Shown here: piece after piece, positions 55,552 to 64,000 of the stretch
Position numbering within the stretch: position 1 is the stretch's first letter
Layout: each line of letters starts with the position of its first letter
Assembly (NCBI GenBank): GCA_002712005.1
Contig: PASP01000014.1
Location: 62,001-126,000 of the forward strand
From: Halobacteriovoraceae bacterium
GTDB lineage: Bacteria > Bdellovibrionota > Bacteriovoracia > Bacteriovoracales > Bacteriovoracaceae
Length of the DNA stretch: 64,000 nt
Direction of reading: 5' to 3'
Position numbers and translations under genes: made by a program
The notes under the pieces: generated by a model
The model's input: the letters and a program-made list of their open reading frames with translations, nothing else
Told to the model about the DNA's origin: nothing
Database searches by the model: none

Positions 55552-56245
55552 ATAATCTCGAACATTGGCTACAAGTCTCAATAGATTGGAAGGTCTCAAG
55601 ACGGTCTTGAGCCATTTGATCTATATGAAAATGGCAGAATTCACAAGTGTTGTTGATGACACGTACTAGTGGTCGCTTATATCTGAACTTTTCTCGGATA
55701 GATAGGAAAGTAGATACGAGATGCGGTTGAGTATCCTTGATAAGTAGTTGGATTCGTTTTTCATATTGGCCTATAGGGACATTCTCAGTTTTTCTAATCT
55801 CTGAGACCTCTTCTTCAATTTCTTTTAAAGTATTAAGAGACCCCTTAAGAAAGCCTTCAATTTTTTTCTTTTCTTCTTCTAAGAGTTCTAACTTCTCAAG
55901 TTTCTCTAAGCTTTCTTCTTGCAGTTGATCAACTTGTGGGGTGAGGGTCATAATTGTATTTTCTAGAGCTGTTGCCTCTTTTTGATTTGAAGCTAAGGGA
56001 AGATGTTCTTTACTTGTATTAAGCTTTTTTTCGAGATCAAATAATTTTACTTCCATTTGGTTGAGCTCATCTTGGATAGACTTTTCTTTATCTTCAATTT
56101 CTTTTAAATCTTGATCTTTTTGCTTTCTCTTTTGAACGATGAAATCAATACGACTTTCTTCTTCCTTGATTTTGTCAAGGTGGACTTTAATCATATTATC
56201 TAGAGAATGAATCTCTTTCAGGTTAGAATAATCATTAAGTTTCAT
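55532..56245 (-). CDS. Coiled-coil protein with C4 zinc ribbon
   Basis: 237 residues. Residues about 10-165 are a long helical hairpin rich in Glu/Lys. The C-terminus has CEFCHFHI and CSQCSRLF, two CxxC pairs forming a C4 zinc ribbon (zf-RING_7/CT398 type). Members of this family are widespread and often annotated as nucleic-acid binding, with roles not well defined. Divergent from aroC. Confidence 0.8.
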   Translation of the reverse strand: MKLNDYSNLKEIHSLDNMIKVHLDKIKEEESRIDFIVQKRKQKDQDLKEIEDKEKSIQDELNQMEVKLFDLEKKLNTSKEHLPLASNQKEATALENTIMTLTPQVDQLQEESLEKLEKLELLEEEKKKIEGFLKGSLNTLKEIEEEVSEIRKTENVPIGQYEKRIQLLIKDTQPHLVSTFLSIREKFRYKRPLVRVINNTCEFCHFHIDQMAQDRLETFQSIETCSQCSRLFIPLEA

Positions 56246-56366
56246 TATGTAGGTCCTCTGTTCGAATGGGCAGTATAGCTAAATTTGAAAGTGAAATATA
56301 GAGAAGACCTTGAGAAATATCGTTTGGTATGAATAATTCTTAAAATTAAACGAGCAGGAGAATAAA

Positions 56367-57386
56367 ATGAGAGGAAACTCTTTCGGGAAAATGTTGTCCA
56401 TCACATCTTTTGGTGAATCTCATGGGGTTGGGATTGGAGTTGTTGTAGATGGGGTTCCTTCTGGTCTCGATTTTTCATTAGATGATTTAACAAATGAACT
56501 ACTGAGAAGAGCACCTGGTCAAGTTGCAGGTACCACTTCTCGAAAAGAGTCAGATCAGCCAGAGGTGCTATCGGGGATTTTTGAAGGAAAAACCTTGGGT
56601 TCTCCTATTGCCGTTCTCATTCGTAATACGAATCAACGCAGTAAAGACTATGACAAATTGAAAGATGAGTATAGACCTGGTCATGCTGATGAAACCTATA
56701 TAAAGAAATTTGGAATACGTGATCATCGTGGCGGTGGACGTTCCTCTGGAAGAGAGACTATTGCTCGTGTCATTGGTGGATATTTTGCCTCTCTTGTTTT
56801 AGATGACGTCATCGTAAAAGGATTCATGATTAAAATGGGGCCCTTTGAGGCAAGTGAATTACCGAAGAGTGAAGATTTAAAACGTAATTTTGCTCCCTAT
56901 TACTTTCCTTGTGCAGAGACGGAAAAAAAAGAGAAAGATATAGAAATTAGAAATTATCTTTTAGACTTGAAAAAGAATGGGGATAGCCGTGGAGGTAAAG
57001 TTTCTATCATTGCTAAAGGAGTACCTGCTGGTTTAGGTGAGCCGGCTTTTGACAAACTTAAAGCAGATTTGGCCAAAGGGCTTCTCTCTATTGGCGCTGT
57101 CGTTTCTTTTAGCTTTGGGCTTGGGGAAGAGATGGCAAATTGGGAAGGTTCTAAGGTTTCTCAAGATAGGGCCCACTTTGGAGGAATTGAAGGGGGAATC
57201 TCTAATGGCGAAGAACTCGTCCTCAATATTACTTTCAAACCGACAAGTACTGTAGGTGAAAAGGCTAAAGAGGGGAGACATGATCCTTGTATTATTCCAA
57301 GGGCCATACCTGTCGCAGAGGCGATGGTTAAATTAGTACTTGCAGATCATTTATTAAGACAAAGAGCTTATGAAAACAGAAATTAA
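56367..57386 (+). CDS. aroC: Chorismate synthase
   Basis: 339 residues. Family motifs: SFGESHGVGIGVVVDGVPSGL at the N-terminus, RRAPGQ, RPGHADETYIKKFGIRDHRGGGRSSGRETIARV (the chorismate synthase signature), GGIEGGISNGE, RHDPCIIPRAIPVAEAM. Makes chorismate from EPSP with reduced FMN, the last common step of aromatic synthesis. AGGAG precedes the ATG by 6 nt. The end overlaps the aroB start by 17 bp, so aroC-aroB-aroA are one operon. Confidence 0.95.
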   Translation: MRGNSFGKMLSITSFGESHGVGIGVVVDGVPSGLDFSLDDLTNELLRRAPGQVAGTTSRKESDQPEVLSGIFEGKTLGSPIAVLIRNTNQRSKDYDKLKDEYRPGHADETYIKKFGIRDHRGGGRSSGRETIARVIGGYFASLVLDDVIVKGFMIKMGPFEASELPKSEDLKRNFAPYYFPCAETEKKEKDIEIRNYLLDLKKNGDSRGGKVSIIAKGVPAGLGEPAFDKLKADLAKGLLSIGAVVSFSFGLGEEMANWEGSKVSQDRAHFGGIEGGISNGEELVLNITFKPTSTVGEKAKEGRHDPCIIPRAIPVAEAMVKLVLADHLLRQRAYENRN

Positions 57387-58412
57387 AATCATTGAAAAAG
57401 AAAAGATATTAAATGACATCGATGCTCTCGATACGGACCTGATTCTAGTGGTTGTTGATAGTAGAGTATGGCAACTCTATGGCAAAGACTTTGAAAATAA
57501 ATTACCTTCTCATAAGAACTTTATTCTATTTAAATCCTTAGAGGGTGAAAAAACAAAATGTTTTGAAGAATTTGAAAGTGGTCTTGAATTCTTTTTAGAA
57601 AAAGGAATCCATAGAAATGCTCACCTTGTAGCGATAGGGGGGGAGCAACAAGCGATTTTGCTGGTTATATTGCAGCTAGCATATTAAGGGGCATAAGCTG
57701 GTCCATTGTTCCAACGACTATTCTTAGCATGGTGGATGCCTCTATCGGTGGCAAGACAGGGATTAACTCTAAGCATGGAAAGAATCTCGTTGGGGCTTTT
57801 CATATGCCAGATAGGGTTTGGATTGATGACTCTTTTTTATCTACCTTAGACCGGGGTGAGTATAAGAGCGGCTTAGGAGAGATTCTAAAATATGGTTTCT
57901 TAGATGAGAATGTAACTAAACTCTTAGAAGGTGAAACGGCTTTAAAAAAGGTAATTGAAGCATGTGCAAAGTCTAAAGAGCGAATTGTTCAAGAAGACTT
58001 CAAAGAGTCTGGAGTAAGAATAAGTCTTAATTTAGGACATACCTACGGTCATGCACTAGAGAAAATTTATGATCTAAGTCATGGTGAAGCTGTCTTTTGG
58101 GGTATGGCCTTAATTTTTAAGCTTCATCACACTAAGGATGAAAAGAATGTGCAGGAGTGTTTAAGTTATTTGCGTACTTGGTCAAAGAATTTAGGTGTCG
58201 ATTTTGGAGACCCTCCTTGGTTAAATAAAACCTTTCCAGTAGCAAAAATCATGAACTATCTAAGCAAAGATAAGAAGAAAGCAAGCAGTGGCACAGTTAA
58301 AATTGTTAAAGTTAAGGAACTCGGGAAGTTTTCTACTGAGACGATTTCGTTAGAGAGTATCAAAACTAATTTAGAGGAAAGAGCAAATGAGCTTAGAACT
58401 TTCAACTTTTGA
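57370..58412 (+). pseudogene. aroB: 3-dehydroquinate synthase, one G missing in a poly-G run
   Basis: The first 90 codons read normally up to HLVAIGG, then the frame fails at seven G (57636-57642). With eight G, the sequence becomes [31 protein letters not shown], the conserved NAD-binding loop of AroB, and runs on unbroken: SMVDASIGGKTGINSKHGKNLVGAFHMP, LNLGHTYGHALE. The repaired gene would encode 347 residues, the family length. The enzyme makes 3-dehydroquinate in the shikimate path. It sits between intact aroC and aroA. The lesion may be sequence error, real loss or slippage at G7/G8. Confidence 0.9.
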
Positions 58413-59628
58413 AGTGAAACCCTCTTCGATAAATAAAGAAATAAAGGTTCCTTCTTCAAAATCTTATGCAAATCGTTTGCTCATTCTTGCTGCCATTGAT
58501 AAAGATCCTGTGGTGATTCGAAATATTCCTCTTTCTTCCGATGTTATTAAGATGGTTGAATGTTTAAAGATCATCGGCTTAGATATTAAAGTTAAAGATG
58601 ATTCGATTGAAGTTAAGAATTCATTTCCCGAATGTGAGCAAGTTACTAGTGAGGCTGTCTGTTTAGAGACGGGAGATGGTGGAACAACAAATCGGTTTAT
58701 TCTTCCTCTCTTAGCGAGAGGGAAAAATAGATATATTTTAATACCAGAAGGACATATGAGAGTCAGACCAATGTCTCCTCTTGTCGATGCTTTGAAGCAG
58801 CTGGGTTGTGAACTAGAGTATAGTGTTGATCCTTCTCAAGAATGGATTACAGTGAAAGGCCCTATCCATGTAAAGAAGGAAGTTGAAGTCGATTGTTCAG
58901 AGTCGACTCAGTTTATTACAGGACTGTCTTTGGCAACTGTAGATAAGGAAATTACAGTTAAGCCTTATCGCCTTGAGGTTTCACTTCCTTATTGGAGACT
59001 GACTCTTCATTTGTTGGAATCATACCGAAAAAAAGAACTCGATTATATAAATCCGGTGGATTTTAGTTCTTTAACTTATCCATTGGCCCTCGCTGCGGTA
59101 AATGGAAAAGTTCTGGTGAAAAATGCGAAAGAAGTTGATATTTACCAAGCGGACTCAAAGTTTATTCAGTGCTTAAAGGATATGGGAGCCGAAATAAGTT
59201 TTGGCCCTGAAGGGCTATTTTGTAAAAGTAGAGAACTTGCTGCTATTGAATTTGATGGTTATCAATGTCCAGATGCGATACCAACTCTTCTATATTTGTG
59301 TTCTTTTGCTAAGGGAAAGTCACGTATTTATAATTTAGAAGTCTTAACTCACAAAGAATGTGACCGCTTTTCTGAAATGATTCGTATCTTAGAGGCCTTT
59401 GGTGTTTCATTTGAAGTGAACTATAACGATTTCGAGATAATGATTGTAGGCAAAAGTGCTAAATCTCACTTCGTTGAATTTACTCCAGAAAAGGACCATC
59501 GAATGGTCATGGTGAGCTACCTTTTTATGAGAAGTTTAGCTGGAGGCATTCTGCATAATAGTGAACATGTTAAAAAATCATTCGCAAACTTCTTTGAGGT
59601 TATGAGTTCGCCAAATGAGTTAAGTTAA
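58387..59628 (+). CDS. aroA: 3-phosphoshikimate 1-carboxyvinyltransferase (EPSP synthase)
   Basis: 413 residues. Motifs: KVPSSKSYANRLLILAAI (substrate Lys/Ser), ETGDGGTTNRFILPLLA (GNAGT-like loop), RPMSPLVDALKQLG, CSESTQFITGL, PDAIPTLLYLCSFAKGKS, THKECDRFSEMIRILEAFG (KExDR) and DHRMVMVSYLF near the end. Adds enolpyruvate to shikimate-3-phosphate. The start overlaps the end of aroB by 26 bp. Length is slightly short of E. coli (427), with no sign of damage. Confidence 0.93.
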   Translation: MSLELSTFEVKPSSINKEIKVPSSKSYANRLLILAAIDKDPVVIRNIPLSSDVIKMVECLKIIGLDIKVKDDSIEVKNSFPECEQVTSEAVCLETGDGGTTNRFILPLLARGKNRYILIPEGHMRVRPMSPLVDALKQLGCELEYSVDPSQEWITVKGPIHVKKEVEVDCSESTQFITGLSLATVDKEITVKPYRLEVSLPYWRLTLHLLESYRKKELDYINPVDFSSLTYPLALAAVNGKVLVKNAKEVDIYQADSKFIQCLKDMGAEISFGPEGLFCKSRELAAIEFDGYQCPDAIPTLLYLCSFAKGKSRIYNLEVLTHKECDRFSEMIRILEAFGVSFEVNYNDFEIMIVGKSAKSHFVEFTPEKDHRMVMVSYLFMRSLAGGILHNSEHVKKSFANFFEVMSSPNELS

Positions 59629-60618
59629 ACATTTCTTTCTTAAAGGATGGATTAACTTTTCTAAGTCGTTTATCTCCCATCGTTTTGAGTCTTTCCATGC
59701 GGGAAGTACGTCTAGTGAGAATTGAATACCACTTTCAAAGGGAACTCTTGGTTGCCAATTACAGTCAAACTGGAATTTAGAAATATCAGCCCAACTCTTT
59801 TGTGGCCAAATATTTTTAACCGGTAGGACTTCTCTTTTTAGTTTGAGAAGAGTGCAGAGCTGATACAGGCTAAAAGATTTTCCCGAGCCAATATTGTAGA
59901 GAGCTTGGGAAGATCCCTCTTCAGCAGCGGTTAGAAAAGCATTCGCTACATCAGTGCAGAATATAAAGTCTCTTTCCTGAGATTCAGAGCCTAGTATAAT
60001 CGCTTTAGAATTATTAAATTTGTGAGACATGAGTTGGGTAAACTCATTACCAGGAAAGTTTGAAGAGACTGAACGAGGGCCATAGGCATTAAAGATTCGT
60101 AACGAAATCGCTTTGAATCCATAAAGCTGACCCCAGTGAAAGATACTTTGCTCTGCCATGTGTTTGGAAAGAGCTGATGGGGATTGAGGATTAGGTCTAT
60201 CTTTTTCAAGAGTTGGAGTTTGTGCGTTTCCATATATAGAAGAACTTGATGCAAAAACAAATGCTTTAAGCTGTGACTGTAAACTTGCCTGAAGAACTTT
60301 TAAGCTTCCTTGAACATTAGTTTCAAAGAAGGGTTCTGGGTTATGTAAACTGGTAAGATCACATTCTTGTCCTGCAAGGTGAAAAACATAATCAATATTT
60401 CTGAAGAGGGGATGGTCCTGAGAAAGGCTACGAATATCTAGATTATGCCTCTATAGAAGTTTTGCATCAGACCAATGGGAGAGATTGTCCCATGTACCAT
60501 TACTTAGATTATCAATTGCAATCACATGATGCTTATTCTTCAAAAGAAGATCGACAACGTGACTTCCTAAAAAGCCCGCTGCACCAGTAACTATAGAAGT
60601 GTATGGATTTTTTGACAT
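59620..60618 (-). pseudogene. NAD-dependent sugar epimerase (GalE-like), split by in-frame TAG
   Basis: From ATG 60618: [19 protein letters not shown] gives the Rossmann GxxGxxG, then [10 protein letters not shown]. The frame hits TAG at codon 56 (60453-60451) and continues in the same frame: RHNLDIRS, DYVFHLAGQ, ETNVQGSLKVLQAS, FASSSSIYG, then LRIFNAYGPR and RDFIFCTDVANAFL to the C-terminus. It is an extended SDR of the UDP-glucose 4-epimerase type, about 331 residues if intact. The catalytic YxxxK is PSALSK here, with Ser in place of Tyr. Such enzymes feed surface polysaccharide. The two lesions together suggest real decay. Confidence 0.8.
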
Positions 60619-60635
60619 ATAATCTCAATTTTTAT

Positions 60636-60657
60636 TTAAAGTCTTTTCGGACTTTAA
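60636..60657. repeat. Palindrome upstream of the epimerase gene
   Basis: TTAAAGTC (60636-60643), loop TTTTCG, GACTTTAA (60650-60657): a perfect 8-bp stem. No T-run on either strand. It lies 18 nt upstream of the epimerase start and could be an operator. Confidence 0.4.
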
Positions 60658-60727
60658 GAAGAAAATAATAAAGGGAAATAATTAAGCTAAGTGGAAGTAA
60701 TTACAGAGATATTCCATTCAGATTTAA

Positions 60728-60755
60728 TTGTCAGTTGAGATTAATAAGCTATAAT
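60728..60755 (+). promoter_or_regulatory. Strong predicted promoter giving leaderless mRNA
   Basis: TTGTCA (60728-60733), 16-nt spacer, perfect TATAAT (60750-60755), then 6 nt to the ATG at 60762. No Shine-Dalgarno. Same geometry as the zapA promoter. Confidence 0.65.
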
Positions 60756-60761
60756 AGCTAA

Positions 60762-61520
60762 ATGAAAGCCTTTATTCTCTTCTTTATTCTTTGTAGTTAT
60801 CCTTGGCAGATATTGTTAGCGAATGAAAACGTACAAGAAAATGAAGAGCCTCTTATTAAAATTAGATTAGGTTTAGAAGTGACTCCTGGACTACTCCAAG
60901 TTGATGGGGATGGATTAATCGATCGTGCTTTAAGAGAGATTGAAAGCAAAAGTCCAATTAGATTTAAAAGAACCTACTTATCCTATACTCGAGCTAAAAT
61001 TGAAATGGAGAAGGGGAATTTGGATCTGATCGGTCTTACTCCTCATCGTCATGAGACTAAAAGTTTCTATAAGTATGCGCGAGAGCTCGACTGGAACTTT
61101 AGCACCAATTTAATACTCCTTTGTAGTTCTGAAAAAGCACTAGATTTAAAAAAGGGAGAGCTTGTAGGAACCCTATCTGGTAATGAAGAGTTTATTTCTG
61201 AAATTGCAGGGGTGGATATTGAATCGTTCCGAGAGGGAAGCTTAGAATCTATACTTTTAAGAGTTAAGAAAAAAAGAATTCCTTGTGTTTCTTTTGAAGA
61301 GATATCGACTCTCAAGATTGCGATGAGCTTGAAGATGGATGGGCTCTATTTCAGAAAATTAGGTGAAGTGCGAGGAAGTTTTGCCATTATGAATAAAAAG
61401 GGCTCAGATAAACTCAAAAAAACCTTAGAAGATGTTTTTAATAAGGTGGATTGGGACAACTACTTAAAGGGTGTGAAAAGGCTTCCAGAGGGAAAAAGAA
61501 AAGGAAAAGTGACCTTCTAA
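60762..61520 (+). CDS. Family 3 solute-binding-like secreted protein
   Basis: 252 residues with a signal peptide ending LLA-NE. The fold pattern resembles periplasmic amino-acid-binding proteins (SBP family 3): IRLGLEVTPGLLQVDGDGLIDRALREIE, KIEMEKGNLDLIGLTPHRHETKSFYKYA, then a second lobe. No transporter genes lie beside it, so it may be a stand-alone sensor or an orphan binding protein. The mRNA is predicted to be leaderless. Confidence 0.65.
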   Translation: MKAFILFFILCSYPWQILLANENVQENEEPLIKIRLGLEVTPGLLQVDGDGLIDRALREIESKSPIRFKRTYLSYTRAKIEMEKGNLDLIGLTPHRHETKSFYKYARELDWNFSTNLILLCSSEKALDLKKGELVGTLSGNEEFISEIAGVDIESFREGSLESILLRVKKKRIPCVSFEEISTLKIAMSLKMDGLYFRKLGEVRGSFAIMNKKGSDKLKKTLEDVFNKVDWDNYLKGVKRLPEGKRKGKVTF

Positions 61521-61658
61521 GGTCAGTTATTTCACCAAGAAATCAAGTAGTTACCCGATATATCAACAAAATGTGTAAATAACACAACAAATATTCATCA
61601 TTCGGTACAGGAAAAAAACGAGAACCTCTAGGAAAATATATAAGTAATTGGAGGTTTT

Positions 61659-62435
61659 ATGAAAAACACAATTCAGGTACTCGTTGTTTTATTTTCAGTT
61701 GTTCTATCGGTTTCATTTATTGGCTTTAATAGAAGTCTTAACGAATCAGAAATGACCGAAGCAAATTCGAAAGCTTCTGGATGGCTAAAGAAACAACTAC
61801 AAAATAATGAATATGGTAAATTTCTATCAGCTATAGAATTAGATGAAGATGCAGAGTTAACCAAAGTTACTCTTGAGGTTAGAAGTTTAGTAGACTCATT
61901 TGACTGTAGCTCATTAAATAAAGTAATCACAATCGGTGAAGATGAAGTTGAAGCGATTCAAGACTTCAAAGTTGGTATTAAAAATTGTGCAACCGCAGTT
62001 TCTGAAAATTTAACTCAAAACCCAGAAAATGTAGTTGTCGACTTTAACAGAATGGTAGATGACTATAAAAGAGCTCTCGCGGAGTTGGAGTATCCCTCTG
62101 ATGAGGTTTTAAGACAAGACTTTGAAATTATTTTCTATAGATATTCACACCTTATTCGTCAGACTGAAAACACAGTATTAGAACCAATGACAAATTACAT
62201 CTTAGGGGATAGTGCTATGAGAGCGAATAATGAGAACCTTTTCATGGTTGGACCAGTTCTTCTATCTAAGATTGTCTTTAAGTACAAGGACTCAATTGAG
62301 ATAACTCAATATGCTTGGGTTAGACTTCAAGAAAGTATTAGATTTGGATATACAGGGTCTTCTGGGGACAATACCCCTAGATCATGGAGTACTTTACTAA
62401 AAGATATGTCTTATATTGTTACAAGCAACACTTAA
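61659..62435 (+). CDS. Secreted or anchored helical protein of unknown function
   Basis: 258 residues. Hydrophobic N-terminus (about 4-24) acts as signal peptide or anchor. The rest is predicted helical and acidic, with a Cys pair (FDCSSL, KNCATAV). TTGGAGG lies 7 nt before the ATG. It is followed 40 nt later by another helical protein gene with GGAGGG, so the two are probably one operon. No family recognised. Confidence 0.6.
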   Translation: MKNTIQVLVVLFSVVLSVSFIGFNRSLNESEMTEANSKASGWLKKQLQNNEYGKFLSAIELDEDAELTKVTLEVRSLVDSFDCSSLNKVITIGEDEVEAIQDFKVGIKNCATAVSENLTQNPENVVVDFNRMVDDYKRALAELEYPSDEVLRQDFEIIFYRYSHLIRQTENTVLEPMTNYILGDSAMRANNENLFMVGPVLLSKIVFKYKDSIEITQYAWVRLQESIRFGYTGSSGDNTPRSWSTLLKDMSYIVTSNT

Positions 62436-62475
62436 AAAAATTAAGGATTAATATTAAAACTCAAAGGAGGGAGAA

Positions 62476-62850
62476 ATGAATTTAAGTCAAGAAATCCACA
62501 GAGAAACTTATAGAGAATCACAATGGCCACAACTCTTTGATAAGGATGATTACTTTAGACTAAAAGTAATTGAGCTAAAAGAAAAGAGAGCTTCAAGAAG
62601 ATTGACAGATATTGAACATGAAATGGTTGTGTTAGAAAAAGCCATGGAAGAATCCGGGACGGGGCCACAAATTATCTATAAATCTGTGCTCGATACATTA
62701 AATAAAAAATTCTCTGAAATAGATGACCAAATATTAGCACTAGAAAATGGATCTTTAAAAGACGAGGAAGAGCTAATCGAAAAGATTGAATTTAATCTAG
62801 ATGCACTAGAAGAGAAAATTGATGTATTCGCTCATTTCTTTAACACCTAA
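62476..62850 (+). CDS. Small helical cytoplasmic protein of unknown function
   Basis: 124 residues, highly charged, no signal peptide. Likely two long helices forming a coiled coil (about 50-120). AGGAGGG lies 6 nt before the ATG. The stop is 1 nt from that of the convergent hybrid kinase. No family recognised. Confidence 0.6.
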   Translation: MNLSQEIHRETYRESQWPQLFDKDDYFRLKVIELKEKRASRRLTDIEHEMVVLEKAMEESGTGPQIIYKSVLDTLNKKFSEIDDQILALENGSLKDEEELIEKIEFNLDALEEKIDVFAHFFNT

Positions 62851-62851
62851 T

Positions 62852-64000
62852 TTACGCCGCTAAATTACAATAATGAGTAATACACTTAAGTAACGTTTCT
62901 TTTTTTACAGGTTTTACTAAATATTGGTCAAAGAATTTATTGAGAGATTTTTCTTTGGCGTTCGCAGTTAAAGCGATGATAGGAATGGGTGAATAATGAT
63001 TATCTTTAAGGAATTGTTTAATATAGGTCGTTGCTTCAATTCAATTAAGTTTAGGCATTTGGATGTCCATAAAGATTAAATCAATATCCTTATGTGATCT
63101 TATTTTTTCGAGTGCTTGGCGGCCATTATTAGCAAAAATTACTTCTAAGTTCTTATTGCTTAAATAATGTTGAATTAGATCTTGCGACTCAGGACAATCC
63201 TCTGCGATGAGCACCTTAATTTTAGTAAAATAATTTTCCTGATATTTTTTTAAAATCTTTTCCTCTTGAAACCCATTGAATTCATCTTTAAGTTCTGTTG
63301 GGTAATAAGGCTTATATAGAGCCCCTTGGAAGGCAAAGTTTTGAATCGCATTATTTTGTAGCAGTTTCTTTGATCGATGGCATAATCTAAAAACTTGACG
63401 TTTCATTGTGGAGTCAATTTCTTCAAACATTTGATATACTTTTCTCTGTCCAATTTGCAAGTTTTCATCAACGAAAACAAAGTCAAAATAACCTAGGTTG
63501 TTAAACTTGAGTTCGTTATGGAATTCATCGATAGACTCTAATCTCTTTATCATTTTAACATTATGATAGTTCAGATATTTACAAAGAACTCTCGTATTCA
63601 TCATATCAGGATCAAATATAAGGACATTCGCGCCTTCTAGCTGGTTGGAGAATTCGTTTTCATCAATTTCTTTTTCGGGAAGATATTCTAAGGTGAGTTG
63701 TATCGTAAATATCGTCCCTTTTCCGATTTCACTACTTACAGAAATTGAACCATTCATTTCTTCAATAATTCTCTTTGTAACGCTAAGAGATAATTCTGTT
63801 TCTCTACTCTTTCCAGGACGCTTTTCGTTACTAGAGTAGAAGTGATTAAATAGGTGAGGGATTTTTTCTTCCTTGATTCCGCTACCAGTATCACGTATTG
63901 TTATGGCCATTTCCACCGAGTGATTGAGAAGATCACGTTCTAAGATTTTTGTTTTTAAAAGAATAGATCCATTCTTAGTATATTTATATGAATTCTCAAG
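62852..64000 (-). pseudogene. Hybrid histidine kinase C-terminal part, receiver split by in-frame TGA
   Basis: The gene enters from beyond 64000. In order: HATPase_c with N box ENSYKYTKNG, G1 box IRDTGSGI, F box HLFNHFYS, but a G2 region reading RETELSLSVTK where GTGLGLS is expected; then a degenerate receiver (FDPDMMN, FVDENL, KPYYP) and a second, normal receiver (LIAEDCPES, IFMDIQMPKLN). At TGA (63043-63041) the frame stops and then continues IEATTYIKQF...IIALTANA...YLVKPVKK... for 62 codons to TAA. The stop sits exactly at the conserved Gly of the MPxLNGIEA motif, GGA being one base from TGA. Kinase activity is doubtful because of the G2 loss. Confidence 0.85.

Noticed and set aside
4841-63043. 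UGA read as glycine throughout (alternative genetic code)
   Set aside because: Four in-frame TGA sites tempt this, but TGA also serves as the stop in overlapping gene pairs (22871, 42643), in LysR and FtsY, and most genes have no internal TGA. TAA and TAG interrupt dus and the epimerase too.

Overview
The window looks like AT-rich chromosome of a Gram-negative predator-like bacterium of the Bdellovibrionota (Bacteriovorax/Halobacteriovorax type). This is inferred from gene content, not from a database match. Evidence: an SMC/FtsY/RNase Y housekeeping core, many small secreted proteins and lipoproteins with no recognisable family, several peptidoglycan-active enzymes (Slt-like transglycosylase, M15 peptidase, YkuD transpeptidase), and very dense packing. 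No prophage, insertion sequence, CRISPR array or tRNA was seen. The only RNA gene is rnpB, on the minus strand at about 50.6-50.9 kb.

Layout. 1-13 kb: a partial secreted hydrolase, smc, a lolA-like gene, an Slt70-like lipoprotein, rimO, a LysR regulator divergent from a small secreted protein, and epmA. 12.6-16.5 kb: ftsY-zapA-fau-rny, closed by a strong terminator. 16.5-25 kb: secreted zinc peptidase, M15 lipoprotein, SDR, an ElaB/YqjE-like membrane pair, a broken dus gene, a Nudix/membrane/zinc-ribbon operon and a CNNM/CorC protein. 25-36 kb: hemN, ferredoxin, leucine dehydrogenase and a fused branched-chain 2-oxoacid dehydrogenase E1 (together leucine to isovaleryl-CoA), a lipase-like protein, a ComEC-core-like protein, and nadC-nadB. 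36-41 kb: a c-type cytochrome/YceI/haem-porin operon next to a TPR winged-helix regulator. 41-50.5 kb: accessory region with a pentapeptide-repeat protein, an XRE regulator, a VWA-like protein, mutY and a run of secreted proteins. 50.5-56 kb: DUF3124 lipoprotein, rnpB, a TolC-RND pair and a zinc-ribbon coiled coil. 56-64 kb: aroC-aroB-aroA, a broken epimerase, a solute-binding-like protein, two unknowns and a degenerate hybrid histidine kinase running off the end.

Two patterns stand out. First, eight otherwise well-conserved genes carry one lesion each: six in-frame stops and two one-base homopolymer indels. Coding-like sequence resumes in the right frame after every lesion. Several stops sit where Gly or Glu is expected, so G-to-T changes would explain them; this could be gene decay, hypermutation or sequence error. 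Second, at least five and probably six genes have a -10 hexamer exactly 6 nt upstream of the start codon and no Shine-Dalgarno sequence, which points to routine use of leaderless mRNAs. Other structure: a three-part mutually exclusive inverted repeat at 49258-49432, and a dense TTGCA array between the divergent pentapeptide and XRE genes at 41.9 kb.
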